Below are positions 31,752 through 43,052 of a stretch of DNA of 64,000 nucleotides, in pieces (within the stretch, counting starts at the first letter, position 1; every line of letters starts with the position of its first letter). The notes under the pieces are model-generated. The model was not told the origin of the DNA. It did no database searches and worked only from the letters and a program-made list of their open reading frames with translations. Source of the DNA: Botryosphaeria dothidea. Its lineage: Eukaryota > Ascomycota > Dothideomycetes > Botryosphaeriales > Botryosphaeriaceae. Position numbers and translations under genes: made by a program. The stretch spans positions 3,596,001 to 3,660,000 of the forward strand of contig WWBZ02000062.1 of the NCBI GenBank assembly GCA_011503125.2, written 5' to 3'.

Positions 31752-33450
31752 TCAAAGCTTCTCACTCCTCCCCTTGGCCTCCCTCAATGCCTCAACCACC
31801 TCCCCCGCGCCCCTCACCCCCGACCTCACCGCCCCCTCCATATACCCCCTCCACACCGCACTCGTCTCGCTCCCCACAAAGTGCACCACCCCACCCACCG
31901 GCTCCGCCCCCGTCCCCCTCCCCTTCCCCTTTCCAGCCCCCGTCACCACCCCCGGCCCGGCCACCGGCACCGGCCCGCCGCCGAACCACTCGCGCCGCGC
32001 CCAGTCCTCCTCGACGTACGCCACCGGCTCCGGCACGACGAACCCGCCGCCGACCGCGACCCCGAACGCGTGCCCGAGCTGCGCGAGCACCGCGCCCCGC
32101 CGCGCCTCGGCGGACGGCAGCGCCGCCCACCGCCGCCCCGGCGCCCCGACGATGAATCCCGTGATGCTGTGGTGGTCGGACGAGGGGATGCTGGTCGCGC
32201 GCGAGTAGGTGACCGGGCCTAGCGCGGACTCGAAGATGGCGGACAGGCCGCGCGCGCGCCACCAGGGCGTCGCGTAGACGAGGGTGGCCTTGGCGAAGAA
32301 GCCCATGGCCGTGGGGGCTTGTTTGGAGGGCGGCAGGGGCGGCGTGAAGGCGATGGCGCGGCGGAGGGGGCTGGGGACGGAGAGGATGATGTGGGCGCTG
32401 TGATAAGCGTTCCCGCTGCGCGTCGTTGCGGTGCAGCCGGCGGTGGGGGAGTGGGCGATGGCGGTCACGGGGGAGGAGAGGCGGACGGTGTTGGGGGCGA
32501 GGGAGGCGGCGAGGGAGGCGGCGATGGTTTGGGTTCCTGGAGGGTTGGGGGGGGGCATTTCAGTGATCGGAGCGGTCGGACGCGTGTGGGCTTTTGTTTG
32601 TACCTTCGTGGAGGCGCAGGTGCTGGCCGCCGCCCTTGCGGGCGGACATCATGTTCTGCAGGCCGGTGCCCGCCTTGCAGTACGCGAAGAACCAGAGCGC
32701 GCTGATCTCGTCGGCCTCGGCGCCCAGCAGGTAGCGCACCGCCGAGTTGAGGAGGAAGGCGATGAGGTCGTTGCCGGACCTTTCCTGGCAGAACTGCGCG
32801 AGCGTGATGCTGTCGAGCTTGGCCGCGTCGGGGTGTTCGTGCGGCTTTTCCGGGTCGACGGTCTCGACGATCTGGCCGAGTTGGCCGTAGAAGTCGGCCA
32901 TGGCTTTGAGCTCGTCGGGAGTGAGCTGTGATTCAAAGTCAGATGGGCGTGTTCTTTCTTCTCAGAGTGGAATTCAAAACAGAGGCCTGGACCATGGAAC
33001 AAGCAAATGGCGAGAAGTATCCAGTGAACAAATGGAACAGTCAAGGAAATATCGCCATGCCTTCTTGTTCCCCTCAGTGCCCGAGATAATCGACCCGTCC
33101 TGCATCTCCCTGTACAGCTCGCCCTCCGAGTCCTGCACTTCCGGAGTCAGGCCAAACTGTTGCGCAAGACCCCAGATGTGCGGTTGGGTCGTGTCGTTCA
33201 GCCATGCCGCTCCCAAGTCCACCACAGCGCCGTTGCTCTTGACCGACAGCGTCATGCCGCCTACACGGTCCTCGGCCTCCAGCACGATGCACGAGAATCC
33301 CGCTTTCTGGATGTCCCGCGCAGCCGTGAGGCCGCTGAGCCCAGCCCCGACGATGATTACATCTGCCGCTTCCTGTGCCGTCATCTTCAATCGTGGGAGG
33401 GATGGCGTGTCGGGAAAGTCACTGGTGGGAGGTCTGAGCAGAGTCGGCAC
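31752..33450 (-). CDS. Flavin-containing monoamine oxidase family protein
   Basis: FAD-dependent oxidation of amines. The dinucleotide-binding motif DVIIVGAGLSGLTAARDI is followed by VLEAEDRVGGMT and a conserved LGAAWLNDTTQPHIW segment. The C-terminal FAD region HFVGSETSAVWRGYMEGAV is intact. Exons are 33450-33061, 32925-32604 and 32536-31752, about 498 residues. Intron 2 is ordinary (GTACAA to CTCCAG). For intron 1 I find no good GT donor in phase. A GC donor (AAG|GCATGG at 33060) joins GTEGNKK to LTPDELKAMADF and matches family spacing. The start could also be the ATG of MTAQEAADV. The last 110 residues hold a Gly-rich insertion between barrel elements. The substrate amine is unknown. Confidence 0.88.
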
Positions 33451-33955
33451 TGAAGCAGCCGAAAAACAGACGCTACACGCTGTGCTTATGTGCAGGCCGC
33501 GCTGTTCCGGCGTCGGATCCGGGTGTTGTGGCGGCCGAGGGAGGGTGGAGAAGCTTGTGCGGGGCTGCCGTCAGGGATCCTGGTAGATCCACTGCGGTCT
33601 CTGCAACGCGCAGGAAATTTCTGACCATCAGGGAAAAATCCCAGCATGCACACGGAGGCGATGCTCGAACGTATTAACGGCCGACTGCACGTTGCTCTGT
33701 CATCGTCGCACTCCTATTCCCTGGTCCGGGAGGTTCAACGCAATCCAACGCTCTACTGTGGGATGGACATCGGCTTACCAAGAACCTTGTGGTCACGAAA
33801 CCCTAGTGAGAAATCACTTCCGAGGCGCAACAATTGTTGATTATGATGACTCCATCATGGACAAATCAGGACAAATTGCATTTTTACCGAGGCTACATAT
33901 CCACAAACGCGCTCATTGGCGGCATTCGGAGACGAAAAGTCATCTTCTGTTTCCC
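33451..33955. other. Intergenic region between amine oxidase and tannase
   Basis: 505 bases. It should contain the amine oxidase promoter and the tannase 3' flank. No other feature is seen. Confidence 0.4.
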
Positions 33956-35680
33956 TCAGTAGAGGGGGAGCTTCCAGGCATCGAAGTTGTACTTCCAGGT
34001 GTTGATCGACGGTTGGTCGTATACGCACTCGAATGAGGTGCCGTTGTTGGACCACAGCGGGCGCAGCGGCCAGCGGCAAATCGGGTCGAGCTCAGCCGTG
34101 CGGTTGAGCGTATCGGGGGCTGCTCCCTTCTCCACCCACTCGATCATCGTCTGCAGCGTTGTCTGGGGCCAGGAGCCAGCAGGCTGGTAGTCGTTGGACG
34201 AGCAGTGGGCGGCCCCGGGGACGAGATAAAGGCGGTAGAAGTCGTCGAGAGCCGCGGTGCTGTCGTTGTAGCCGAGGTCCGGGTGCATGATGCTGCGAAC
34301 GGACTCGTAGTAGTGCACCGACGAGCCGGTGGGGATCGAGTTGTCCTGCTCGCCGTGCACGTGCATGACCTTGCCGCCAGCGGACTGGAAGGGCGTAAGG
34401 TCGGGGTACGTGGTCTGCAGAGAATCTCCGTATCTGTTCATCCCGAGGCCCATCCAGTGCTTGAGCGTGTCGTAGGTGACGTTGTCAAGGCTCGCGAGGT
34501 TGCTCTCATCCTGAAGCTCGAGGAAGCGGGCGACCCACTCCCCGCCGAGAGAGCTGATGCTCAGGTCCCACTTGCCCGTGCTCTCGTTGTACGCAGTGGC
34601 AGCGTCCTCGAAAGAAGCACCAGGCTGGTAAGAGATGTAGACGCGGCGGCCCTCCGAATCATGGAGACCGTCGATGATGGCGCTGGCAACAGCAACGCCC
34701 TTGGCGGTGATTGTTCCATTCTGCTCGGGTGTGCTGGCGGTAGGCATGAACTGGCGGGCTTCCAGACCACCGAAGCCGCTGCTTCCCGAAGAGCTGGTAG
34801 CTGCACAGTGATAAGGCTTGCCGATGGTGCTGTTGATATCGAAGTGCAACTTGCAGAGATCGGAGCGGGAAACAACGCCATCGGCCTTTCCGTCCAGGAG
34901 ATCACAGGCGGCGATCGTCAGATTCATGATCTTCTCAAACTCGCAGGTCGGAGGGTAGTAGCCAAGTGTTTTCTCGATGACATTGGAAACAAGGTGGTTG
35001 ACCTGCTGCTGGCCGTAACGGAAAGCGGGGGCTCCAATGACGGCTCCGTCGAACTGGTCGGCAAAGCGCTGGACCTGGCTCCAGCCCTCGCGTCCGCCTT
35101 CAGAGCAGCCCTGGTAGTAAGAGTAGACCTTGTTGTCCTCGGAAACGTTGAAGAAGTTCCGGGCGAATTGCTTTCCGAGGGTGGCTAGCTCATGGTGGGC
35201 CTGGTAACCAAACATGTAAACAGCCTCCCAATTGATCGTGTTGTTGGCCAGAAGGAAGACATCGTCCCAGTCTGTTATTCCGGACACGGCGCCGGCGATG
35301 ATTCCAGAAGGACTGTACTGAGCCTGCGAGTTGATGGCCAGGCCACCGCCACCTGTCGAAACGTAGCGGTTCTGAAAGTCCTCTGGCCGGGGAACAAGGT
35401 ACGAGACATGGACGACGTCGTTGGAGATGCCATTGTGTGAGTAGGCGAAAGTGACGTTGCAGTACTCAATGACACTGCTTGGGTACCACTCGGAGCTGAC
35501 CGATGAGTTGCTCACAAGAGCCGTTTGGATAGAAGTCGTGTCGATGGTGATACCAGGATAGAAATCGTTGGCCGGCAGCGCGGATTGCGCGTAGCTCTTG
35601 GTACAGACGTCAGCAAGCTTAGCAGCTTGCACGACGGCAAGGGAGGTAGCCGCCGTGGCGAGCCAGACGGGAGATGGCAT
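33956..35680 (-). CDS. Tannase/feruloyl esterase family protein, secreted
   Basis: Secreted serine esterase that hydrolyses gallate or ferulate esters of plant phenolics. It is a single exon of 574 residues from the ATG at 35680. That start was chosen because it opens a signal peptide (MPSPVWLATAATSLAVVQA). An in-frame upstream ATG at 35779 would bury it. The nucleophile elbow is GCSEGGREG with C192 and S193. A late HGEQDNSIP segment carries the aspartate and GAAHCSSN holds H492 and C493. The adjacent Cys pairs reproduce the CS-D-HC disulphide arrangement known in this family. Many NxS/T sequons suggest heavy N-glycosylation. A TATAAA lies 131 bases upstream. Confidence 0.92.
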   Translation of the reverse strand: MPSPVWLATAATSLAVVQAAKLADVCTKSYAQSALPANDFYPGITIDTTSIQTALVSNSSVSSEWYPSSVIEYCNVTFAYSHNGISNDVVHVSYLVPRPEDFQNRYVSTGGGGLAINSQAQYSPSGIIAGAVSGITDWDDVFLLANNTINWEAVYMFGYQAHHELATLGKQFARNFFNVSEDNKVYSYYQGCSEGGREGWSQVQRFADQFDGAVIGAPAFRYGQQQVNHLVSNVIEKTLGYYPPTCEFEKIMNLTIAACDLLDGKADGVVSRSDLCKLHFDINSTIGKPYHCAATSSSGSSGFGGLEARQFMPTASTPEQNGTITAKGVAVASAIIDGLHDSEGRRVYISYQPGASFEDAATAYNESTGKWDLSISSLGGEWVARFLELQDESNLASLDNVTYDTLKHWMGLGMNRYGDSLQTTYPDLTPFQSAGGKVMHVHGEQDNSIPTGSSVHYYESVRSIMHPDLGYNDSTAALDDFYRLYLVPGAAHCSSNDYQPAGSWPQTTLQTMIEWVEKGAAPDTLNRTAELDPICRWPLRPLWSNNGTSFECVYDQPSINTWKYNFDAWKLPLY

Positions 35681-35810
35681 GGCAGGTGATTGTTGGTAGG
35701 CCAATCTTCTGAAGACAATTAAAGAACGGATGCGCAATATGCGCTTTGGTCGTGGGTGAGGGAGGCTTTCTACAATCACTCAATAGCGGATACGATGCAG
35801 GGCGGTCCCG

Positions 35811-35816
35811 TTTATA
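35811..35816 (-). promoter_or_regulatory. TATA box of the tannase/feruloyl esterase gene
   Basis: TATAAA on the minus strand, about 131 bases upstream of the signal-peptide ATG. This also supports the downstream start. Confidence 0.45.
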
Positions 35817-36779
35817 ACTCTCTTCAGCAGAGACCAGATCTCTCCTGGCCGATCTTGGCAACGTGCGTTCATCTCGTGCCGGTCCGACATGCTGTGTATT
35901 GCGTATTCATCCCATCATCTGCCTTCTTAGTTCGGTCGCCAACGGCTCTTAGTCCTGCCCACAACTGCCCAGCGCGGGCCAGGCAGCGCCTCGTTAACGG
36001 ATTTTAAGGGATTTTATCCTGGCCGGGCTAGACTTTGGTATCCTTGGATTCTGGATCAGTGGATGGGATCGTCTGGCTCGGAGATATCAGGCCCTTCGCT
36101 TGGACTCCCGCTCCACGATGGTAGAAGAAGCGACGTCTATGCGGCTGTAAGCCCAACAGCACTTCTTCCTAATACCGAGCCGATGCGTTGCTCTCGGAGT
36201 TTGTATCAGGCGTTGACTTAGCTGCCATGATTGTCACCGGGAACTTATCGCCGAGCAGGAATATTATCACCGAAGATCTACGGCGCATGCCTCTTGCTAT
36301 TATAACTCCGAGTGGCTCAGCATTCTTGATCTGACTGCTGCGACAAGGACCCTGTTCAGATCTCGGTTCCAAGGGCTGTAGGTTATTCCCACCCTGATTG
36401 TCTCACCGTTTGAGAAGCCAGATCTCCTGCTACGCACTATGAACGCGCTATTTTCCTGCACATTTGATGAGCAGGACGCTACCGCGTGGAATCAACGTCG
36501 GGCTTGTGGCGTAGGCTCAAAAATGTGGAGTGTCCTCTGGAGGTAGTTCATGGATGTCCCAGGATACCTTGCCCATTTTCACCCAGAGAACGCATCCTCA
36601 CCGGGTGGTAGCAGAGGACGAGCGGGTTTGTGTCTGCAAGGACTGTGTTGAATTAATACCTTCTCCATTCACGTAACGCCGCCAAGCCAAGAAAGACTGT
36701 CCCGCACTATTGAACCGCTGCGCCTGAAAAGCATGAAGACTCACGATACCTGGAGCGCAAATTCCCCCGGCCACCCCTC
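35817..36779. other. Intergenic region
   Basis: Nearly 1 kb between the tannase promoter and the 3' end of the NADH dehydrogenase gene. Only short, unrelated frames are present. Confidence 0.4.
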
Positions 36780-38210
36780 TCAAAGCCTCGCAAGTTCGGA
36801 ACCAAACAGCCAATTAACGCCCCACGTCAGGAAAATCATGGACCTTGCTCTCAGGCTCCGCGTCCAGCTGAGGCTGCCTTGCCTCCACGAGAGCCAAGCC
36901 ATCTTGCCAGTCCACTCCCCGTCTTGGATGATGCCGTCGTGGCCACCAATGTAAGTAACGAGCCCCTTCGGTCGGAACTTGTATGGCGTCTCTGACCCGC
37001 TGTTGAGGACACTCGCGAGATAGCGAGCCTTCTGCACAGCAACCTCTGCAGTAGTTGGTAGTGGCGCTCCCTCGACATCGCAGGCATCCCCTAGGCCGTA
37101 CACTCCCTCCCAGATCTCACCCTTGTCGCCACCAAGCTTCTCCGGCTTGTACACACGCAGCCGGTTGTCTGTGAGCACACGCTGGAGCCCCTGTTTGTAC
37201 TTCTTTGTCTGGAGGCGTTCGACAAGAGGCACATTCTTATTTCCCGTTGCCCAGATGAGCAGCCCGCAAGGCAAGCAGCCGTCCTCCTTGGTGTAAAGCT
37301 CGTTCTGCTCCACCCGCTCGATATGCGAGTTCGTGCGGACCTCAATGTTCCGCTCGACTAGCCGCTCGCGAGCATACTCGTACAGCTTCTTGTCATACGC
37401 GCTGAGGATGTGCGGAGCGACGTCGTGGATGGCGATGCTGAGCTTGTCGGCGACGCCCGGATACAGCTTCTGCAGGTCGGAGTGGGCGAGATCCCACATC
37501 TCGGCGCAGATCTCGACGCCGGTGGGGCCGCCGCCGACGATGATGATGCGCAGCTTGTCGCGCTGCCGCTGCTCCGTCAGGCCCGGCATCGACGCCTTCT
37601 CCAGCTGCTCGAACAGCCGCCGCCGCAGCTGGCGCGCGTCGTCCACCGTCTTGATGAACTGCGCGTGCTGCTCGACGCCCGGCGTGTTGAACATGTTCGG
37701 CTCGCAGCCCGGCGCGACGACGAGCTTCTCGAACGGCTCCTCGAACCAGTCGTCCTGCTTGCACCAGTCGAACGCCGTCTTGCAGCGAATCACCCGGCTC
37801 TCGAAGTCGACGTCCTCGACCGTGGCCTTGACGTAGCGTATGCCCCTCTTCTTGCCGCGGATTGGCTCCTCGGCGAGGTAGAATGCGAACTTGGCGGTGG
37901 CCGCGCTGGCCAGGAGGGGCGTGTAGACGAGCGAAGGGTTCGGGGAGATGATGGTGACGGCGAACTTGGTCTCGTCGAGCGAGGTCGCGAGCGTGAAGCC
38001 GGCCCAGCCGGTGCCGATGATGGTGATGCGCTGCTTCCTGTTGGCCGTGTCCATGTCGTCGTCGTCGTCGTTGTCGATGTAGTCGTTCAGATTGGCCTGT
38101 GAATCGAAGTGCTGCGGCATGCCCGCGTCTCGAGGAGCAGAAGCTCTTTGTATCATGGCTGCGAGTGAACGGGACGGGCGGATGTGAAGGCAAATCCAGC
38201 GCCGGGCCAA
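36780..38210 (-). CDS. Type II (alternative) NADH dehydrogenase-like flavoprotein
   Basis: FAD-dependent, non-proton-pumping NADH:quinone oxidoreductase or close relative at the inner mitochondrial membrane. It is an uninterrupted frame of 476 codons. Two Rossmann motifs are present: ITIIGTGWAGFTLA for FAD and IIIVGGGPTGVEICAE for NADH. These are followed by LLIWATGNKN and VYGLGDACDVEG near the flavin. The C-terminus (WLSWRQGSLSWTRSL to WGVNWLFG) has the amphipathic helices that anchor NDH-2 enzymes. No EF-hand insertion is seen, so it is the calcium-independent type. The N-terminus is Arg-rich with an acidic Asp run; alternative starts at MIQRASAP or MPQHF exist. Confidence 0.88.
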   Translation of the reverse strand: MARRWICLHIRPSRSLAAMIQRASAPRDAGMPQHFDSQANLNDYIDNDDDDDMDTANRKQRITIIGTGWAGFTLATSLDETKFAVTIISPNPSLVYTPLLASAATAKFAFYLAEEPIRGKKRGIRYVKATVEDVDFESRVIRCKTAFDWCKQDDWFEEPFEKLVVAPGCEPNMFNTPGVEQHAQFIKTVDDARQLRRRLFEQLEKASMPGLTEQRQRDKLRIIIVGGGPTGVEICAEMWDLAHSDLQKLYPGVADKLSIAIHDVAPHILSAYDKKLYEYARERLVERNIEVRTNSHIERVEQNELYTKEDGCLPCGLLIWATGNKNVPLVERLQTKKYKQGLQRVLTDNRLRVYKPEKLGGDKGEIWEGVYGLGDACDVEGAPLPTTAEVAVQKARYLASVLNSGSETPYKFRPKGLVTYIGGHDGIIQDGEWTGKMAWLSWRQGSLSWTRSLRARSMIFLTWGVNWLFGSELARL

Positions 38211-40321
38211 GCTGCGCGACGCGAAGAGGTAAGATCGTGGGGAACCTGGTCGCGCATCGCGGTGTTCGTCCCCGCAATGTGGAATGCTGCGACGGCGGTG
38301 AACCGTCTGATTGGCTGATCCGAATACTTTCCGGAACCTGCGAACTCAGTTTCGAAGCAACACCTCCGATTGGCGCTCGTCATGGCCAAGTTGTGGGGTA
38401 AGCTGAGGTCTGAGGCCTCGTCAGCAGCTTTGCGGACCTCTCTGGCATGGGAAATGCTGCCGAAGACATCGTGGAAGACTTGGTATGGCTCTATGCTCTC
38501 GGGTCGTACTGAGCTGGGTCTCCTCTGCAAGAAACCTGGCTTGTGCGTTGCGGGGTAGCTTGGGCCACGCAAAGGAAGATCAGGATAAGGTTGGTGGCCG
38601 GTAACTATACCAATGCTTAAACAAAGACGTGCTCGGAAATTTGCGGGCCTAGTTAGCATTTTTTTTTTCCGTCGTCCTGTTAAAGGAGCTGAAGCAACAA
38701 ATATTGGAACAACTTGCTCATGGTAAATTCGAAGCAGCCCATCATCATCGCGGGTCACCGTCAGCACGAACGAGGGACGCAGCAAGGGATGAGGCTGAAT
38801 GTGAAGAATGAGATAATATCTGGGCCATCTTAGTCAATGTCTTCAACAAACGACCGTCAAACCTTTCATCTGCCGCGGCTCTGTGAGACTCGCGTTCGTT
38901 ACAGAGCCGGTTTCCAGCACTGAAAGCAGGAAGTGAAAACCGTTGGGCGATCGCTGTGCTTCATTTCCACGGGCGAATAGCCAACACCATCAACCGCTCA
39001 AAGGGTTGGAGCTATAACGAGTCAGTATGAAAAGAACGAAGATAATGATGAAAGACGACTGAGGCTATGCTCGATGGCCTCACAAGCGACTGGGTGTGTT
39101 CTCGAATGAACTCCAGGCTCGCCGTTGTAGAGATCCAGCCATGGCTTGAAGCTTGAGTAGGAGCATTCATCCGGACACAAGAGTAAATGGCTCTGCTGAA
39201 AAATCCCTCCGCCTTCCGTTTGCTATTGCCGAAACTTTTTGGAGCCGACGTCGGATGGTGGAATACTCGCGCAACCTCGGCTTCATTGAAGAAAAATCAT
39301 GTCCGAAGCTATGTGCCTAGGAAATGATCGTGGTCGATCGGAGCCCCTTTCGTTTGTTGTTGAGGGGTTGAGATGGACACGACGGTGCAGTGCCGCGGTC
39401 AAAAGCACATATTCTCAACTCTTCCTCCGTTGGGCTAGAGTTGGCCGCGGGCTCAATTCGGCGCCTAGAGGAAGATGGTCACACCCCCATCCGCGCGATG
39501 CGTTACAAACAGCGAAACATCCGACCCGCACTGCCATCTTCAGGTCTGAGCTCGGGAGGCCCCACTACGCCACGCCGCATTCCTGCAAGCCATCACCCCC
39601 AAGTCAACACCTGCACACACATGACTGCTTTGGTTTGAGCGGTTTTCCGTCAAGCTCGAGGTACTAGCCATTTCTCTGGAGGGCATCACTCGATCCTGAC
39701 GGTAGAATGTACTCTGGGCGTTTAGTTCCAGGTTCAATCTACTGATTCTGGACCGTGTCACATCGAGGAAGAGGGTCATCCACTCAAGAGCTGAGAGATC
39801 TGCGCCATCTTTTGCACATCCCGAGGCATGAACTTCCCCGGCGCTAGCTCCTTCGATCGCACTGAGCACCAAGCCACCCGAACCGTATTCTGACATTCCG
39901 GCTTGCTCGGCGACCGAGCCATGGCGTCTTCCAAAAGGCTTAGTGACTCCGCTGCTACAACGGCGCGTCTGAGAGATGGCCCCTCTCACCACAGCCGACT
40001 TCGTTTTCCAACCATGTTTGGTTTATCGTCTTCGAAACAGTTCCTCGGTAATTGCATTTTTGGTTTGGACCGAGTTTCCATTCATCCGTTCAGTGTCTCA
40101 TGTGGATCATCTCAGTATGTTGGCGACTCTGGGCAATACGAGAATGAGATCTACAGCGCAGTACATAAAGCCTTGAGGTCTCCAAGGAACAGAACACAGC
40201 AGCAACATCCAGAGTCCTTCGTTAGAAGCCAAAGATCGAGCTGGTCTCCATTTGTTTGTCATCCCAATATATCCAACGGGATCTCCTCACACATACATTC
40301 GATATACGCAAGAACTCAACC
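38211..40321. other. Long intergenic region upstream of cutinase
   Basis: About 2.1 kb between divergent genes. No domain-bearing frame, tRNA or repeat family is recognised apart from a short T run near 38661. It is large enough to hold an unrecognised small gene. Confidence 0.35.
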
Positions 40322-41355
40322 ATGGTTGCATTCAAATACTACACTATCTTTGCTCTCGTGGCTGCATCAAGCGCCGCCCCAGTCAATTCCGCACCAAAGC
40401 TCGAGGCTCGTCAAGGGTTTTCCATCCCCGGAATCGGCGGGTCCGACACAGCCAACGACGTCACATCCGGAACTTGCAAGCCTGTCACTTACATCTTTGC
40501 CCGAGGCACCACTGAGACCGGCAACATGGGATCGACGGTCGGTCCCGCTCTCAAAGAGAAACTCGAATCAGCCCTTGGTGCCGACCAAGTTGCCACTCAG
40601 GGAGTCAACTATCCTGCCGATATTGCGGGTACCTTTGTCGGCAGCGTGTCGCCCGGCCAAGCGCAGGGTAGCCAAAACTGTGCCCAACTGGTCAAGCAAG
40701 CTATTTCAAAATGTCCAGATACTAAGATCGTCCTAGCCGGCTACTCTCAAGGAGCTCAGCAAGTGCATGGATGTTTGATCGACTTGAGCACAGACGAGGC
40801 CGCTAAAGTTGCTGTAAGTTGCAAACCATCTGCGCGTAAAGCATTTCCCCTGGCACAGAATACTGAAGTCCTGCGCAGGCTGCTGTCACTTTCGGTGACC
40901 CTCTCCAGGCCCAGCCTTTCCGCAACATCGACCAATCTAAGACCAAGATTTTTTGCGCCGCTGGAGATCTCGTATGCACCAACCAGTTTATCATCACACC
41001 TGCCCATCTGTCGTACGCCTCTGCATCTACTGGTCCTGCGGCACAGTTCATTCAGAGCCAGCTTGGTAGCACCTCGTCTTCTTCCGGTGCCACTTCTCCA
41101 GGCAATTCTTCTAGCAGCTCCACTTCCTCCGGCAGCACCGGCACTTCGACCGACAGCTCCTCTCCTGGATCTGGTCTGATGAGCGGCCTGGGCGGGCTCA
41201 GTGGTCTCGGCGGACTTGGAGGCTCAAGCGGATCCACCGCATCAAGTGGCGGCTCGAGCCTCCTCGGAGGGCTTGGTGGATCAAGCAGCGGCTCTGGTTT
41301 GGGTGGACTGAGCGGTCTCTCTGGACTCGGCGGTCTTGGAGGCTCGAAGAACTAA
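40322..41355 (+). CDS. Cutinase with a Gly/Ser-rich C-terminal tail
   Basis: Secreted serine esterase that hydrolyses the plant cuticle polymer cutin. Exons are 40322-40813 and 40879-41355 with a 65-nt intron; the product is 322 residues. The ATG at 40322 opens a signal peptide (MVAFKYYTIFALVAASSAAP); an upstream in-frame ATG would spoil it. The catalytic serine is S142 in AGYSQGAQQ. The aspartate lies in AAGDLVCTN and the histidine in ITPAHLSY. Conserved disulphide cysteines are present. Typical cutinases end soon after the histidine at about 220 residues. This one adds roughly 90 residues of Ser/Thr then Gly/Leu/Ser repeats of GLGGLSGL type, perhaps a wall- or surface-interacting linker. 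Confidence 0.93.
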
Positions 41356-41907
41356 ATGCGCGTCTCTTCCATGCGATCACGATTTTCACCTACTTCGGCG
41401 CTAGATTCGTACAGACAGGATGCAATATGATTTCATGATAAGTTGACAAAGCTCGGGCCAAATTGAATTGCTCCTTCGTTCAACACGGCTGATGAGATTG
41501 AGATGAGTTGGTTGGAACTCTCCTAAACAACTTCCTGCGGGCCGGCCCTCCCGCATGGCAATGAACGGCGTTTATAATTATGTAGCCTGATGACAATCAT
41601 GCGAAAGAATGCAGAGAAAAAAGGAGCTTCTTGCCGGGATTGTCACACCTTTTCCAAGTACTCGTGCTGTGACGATTCGTGAAAATTTGGGGACTATGAC
41701 ATCATGACTAATGTAGGAACCTAATAGTGATCACGATGTAGCGACCGGTCGGTGGAGGACATCTCGGCCGACACAAGAATAAGCGGTCAGGCAGCCAAGG
41801 AGAACTCTCCCTTATCCCGACTCCGTGCTATGATAATAAATACCCACAGCCGCCGCAGGTTCGTAGATTAAGCATCAATACTCGACGCAAATCTTCCTAT
41901 CGCAACC
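41356..41907. other. Intergenic region upstream of the PhiA-like gene
   Basis: 552 bases, AT-richer near its right end, with an AATAAATA element about 70 bases before the next ATG that may act as a TATA box. Confidence 0.4.
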
Positions 41908-42520
41908 ATGAAGCTCAATGCCGTTTTCCCCTCCTTGGCTCTGGTGCCTACTGTGGCTTTTGCTGCCATTGACACAACACCCTTCAAGATGATTGCCGTC
42001 TCGGCGAATGCTTCTATCGACGGGGCCCACCTGAGGGCTACTGAACGCTTCTTTTTCCTCGGCCGGGAAACAAACTCCACCTGCGGCGACGTTGACCCTA
42101 TTCTTGCCATGGGCGACATCAACGGAACCCTTACCATGTACAGGAGTCCCACCGCAAACTATTCACAAACAGGTTTGTATAAGCAAAAAGAAAATGAGAC
42201 TTGTGGCAATACACTAAGAGAGGTGCGCAGCGTACATCGACATTTCCGGTGTTTCCGACGGCCTCTTTGCCTACAGCTGGCCCGAGTACTTCAGCAAGCC
42301 CAACAACGACTACCCGTATCTCAACCAGTTCTCCCGGGATGGAAACAAACTCAAGTATGAAGGGGCAAATTGGCTTGCCTGCGGCGGCACTGAGTCGGAC
42401 TTCTGGGTCTACTCCGAGAAAGAGTATGCCAAGCCTCAGGAATACAAGGACCAGTGCATTCCTTTCGAGATTCGGACGGAGAGCGTAAAGAATGCAACAA
42501 GCTGCAAATATCTCGCTTGA
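41908..42520 (+). CDS. PhiA-like secreted cell-wall protein
   Basis: Small secreted protein resembling the Aspergillus cell-wall protein PhiA, which is needed for normal phialide and conidium formation. Exons are 41908-42172 and 42231-42520. The intron ends at GCGCAG and restores NYSQTAYIDISGVSDG, the expected junction. The product is 184 residues, matching PhiA length. A signal peptide is present (MKLNAVFPSLALVPTVAFAA). The family pattern is visible: FKMIAVSANASIDGAHL at the start, STCGD, then KYEGANWLACGG, DQCIPFEI and TSCKY near the end. Four cysteines probably pair. A role in conidiation is inferred from the family only. Confidence 0.8.
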
Positions 42521-43052
42521 GGTCGCCTGTGTATATAATTTTAAGACTCCTAGTATTGGGCAGAGGCGTCCTCCGCCCAGATGCAAATTTTCCTGGAATC
42601 AGATAACACCTGCTTTTGAACTGATCTTATGGAGAGTCAAAGCATTTATCCAGATGGCTATGTCACCGGAAATTCAAAACAATTGCGTCAGGACGAGTGC
42701 TTCGACTCCCCAAAGGTATGAACGCCTGGTAACCTCGGCGTGCAGGGGGTTTGATTGGCTCCTGACTGTCCACCACAGATGAGAATAGTTTCATCCAAGC
42801 TTTTCACCTAAAAATACACAGATTATATCAAATGATTTCTATATGGTCTTGCAGACTGCTTCATCAAGCCGCAAGCCGTCATTCACAGTTCCAATGGAAT
42901 GACCCGTGCAATCACGCAATTCATAGTTACAAATTCGTCACCGTCTTGGCCTTGTAGTTAAGATTTCAAAGATAGAAGCATCGTATAATTCAAGGAAGAG
43001 GGCCACAAGCTTTGTTTGAAGTTCATTTCAAACCGTTCGAGGTGCATTGGCC
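42521..43052. other. Intergenic region
   Basis: 532 bases with no supported gene. It separates the PhiA-like gene from the PHP/DUF3604-type gene. Confidence 0.4.

Noticed and set aside
39299..39992. Overlapping frames upstream of cutinase
   Set aside because: Short, on both strands and without any recognisable family; likely chance.
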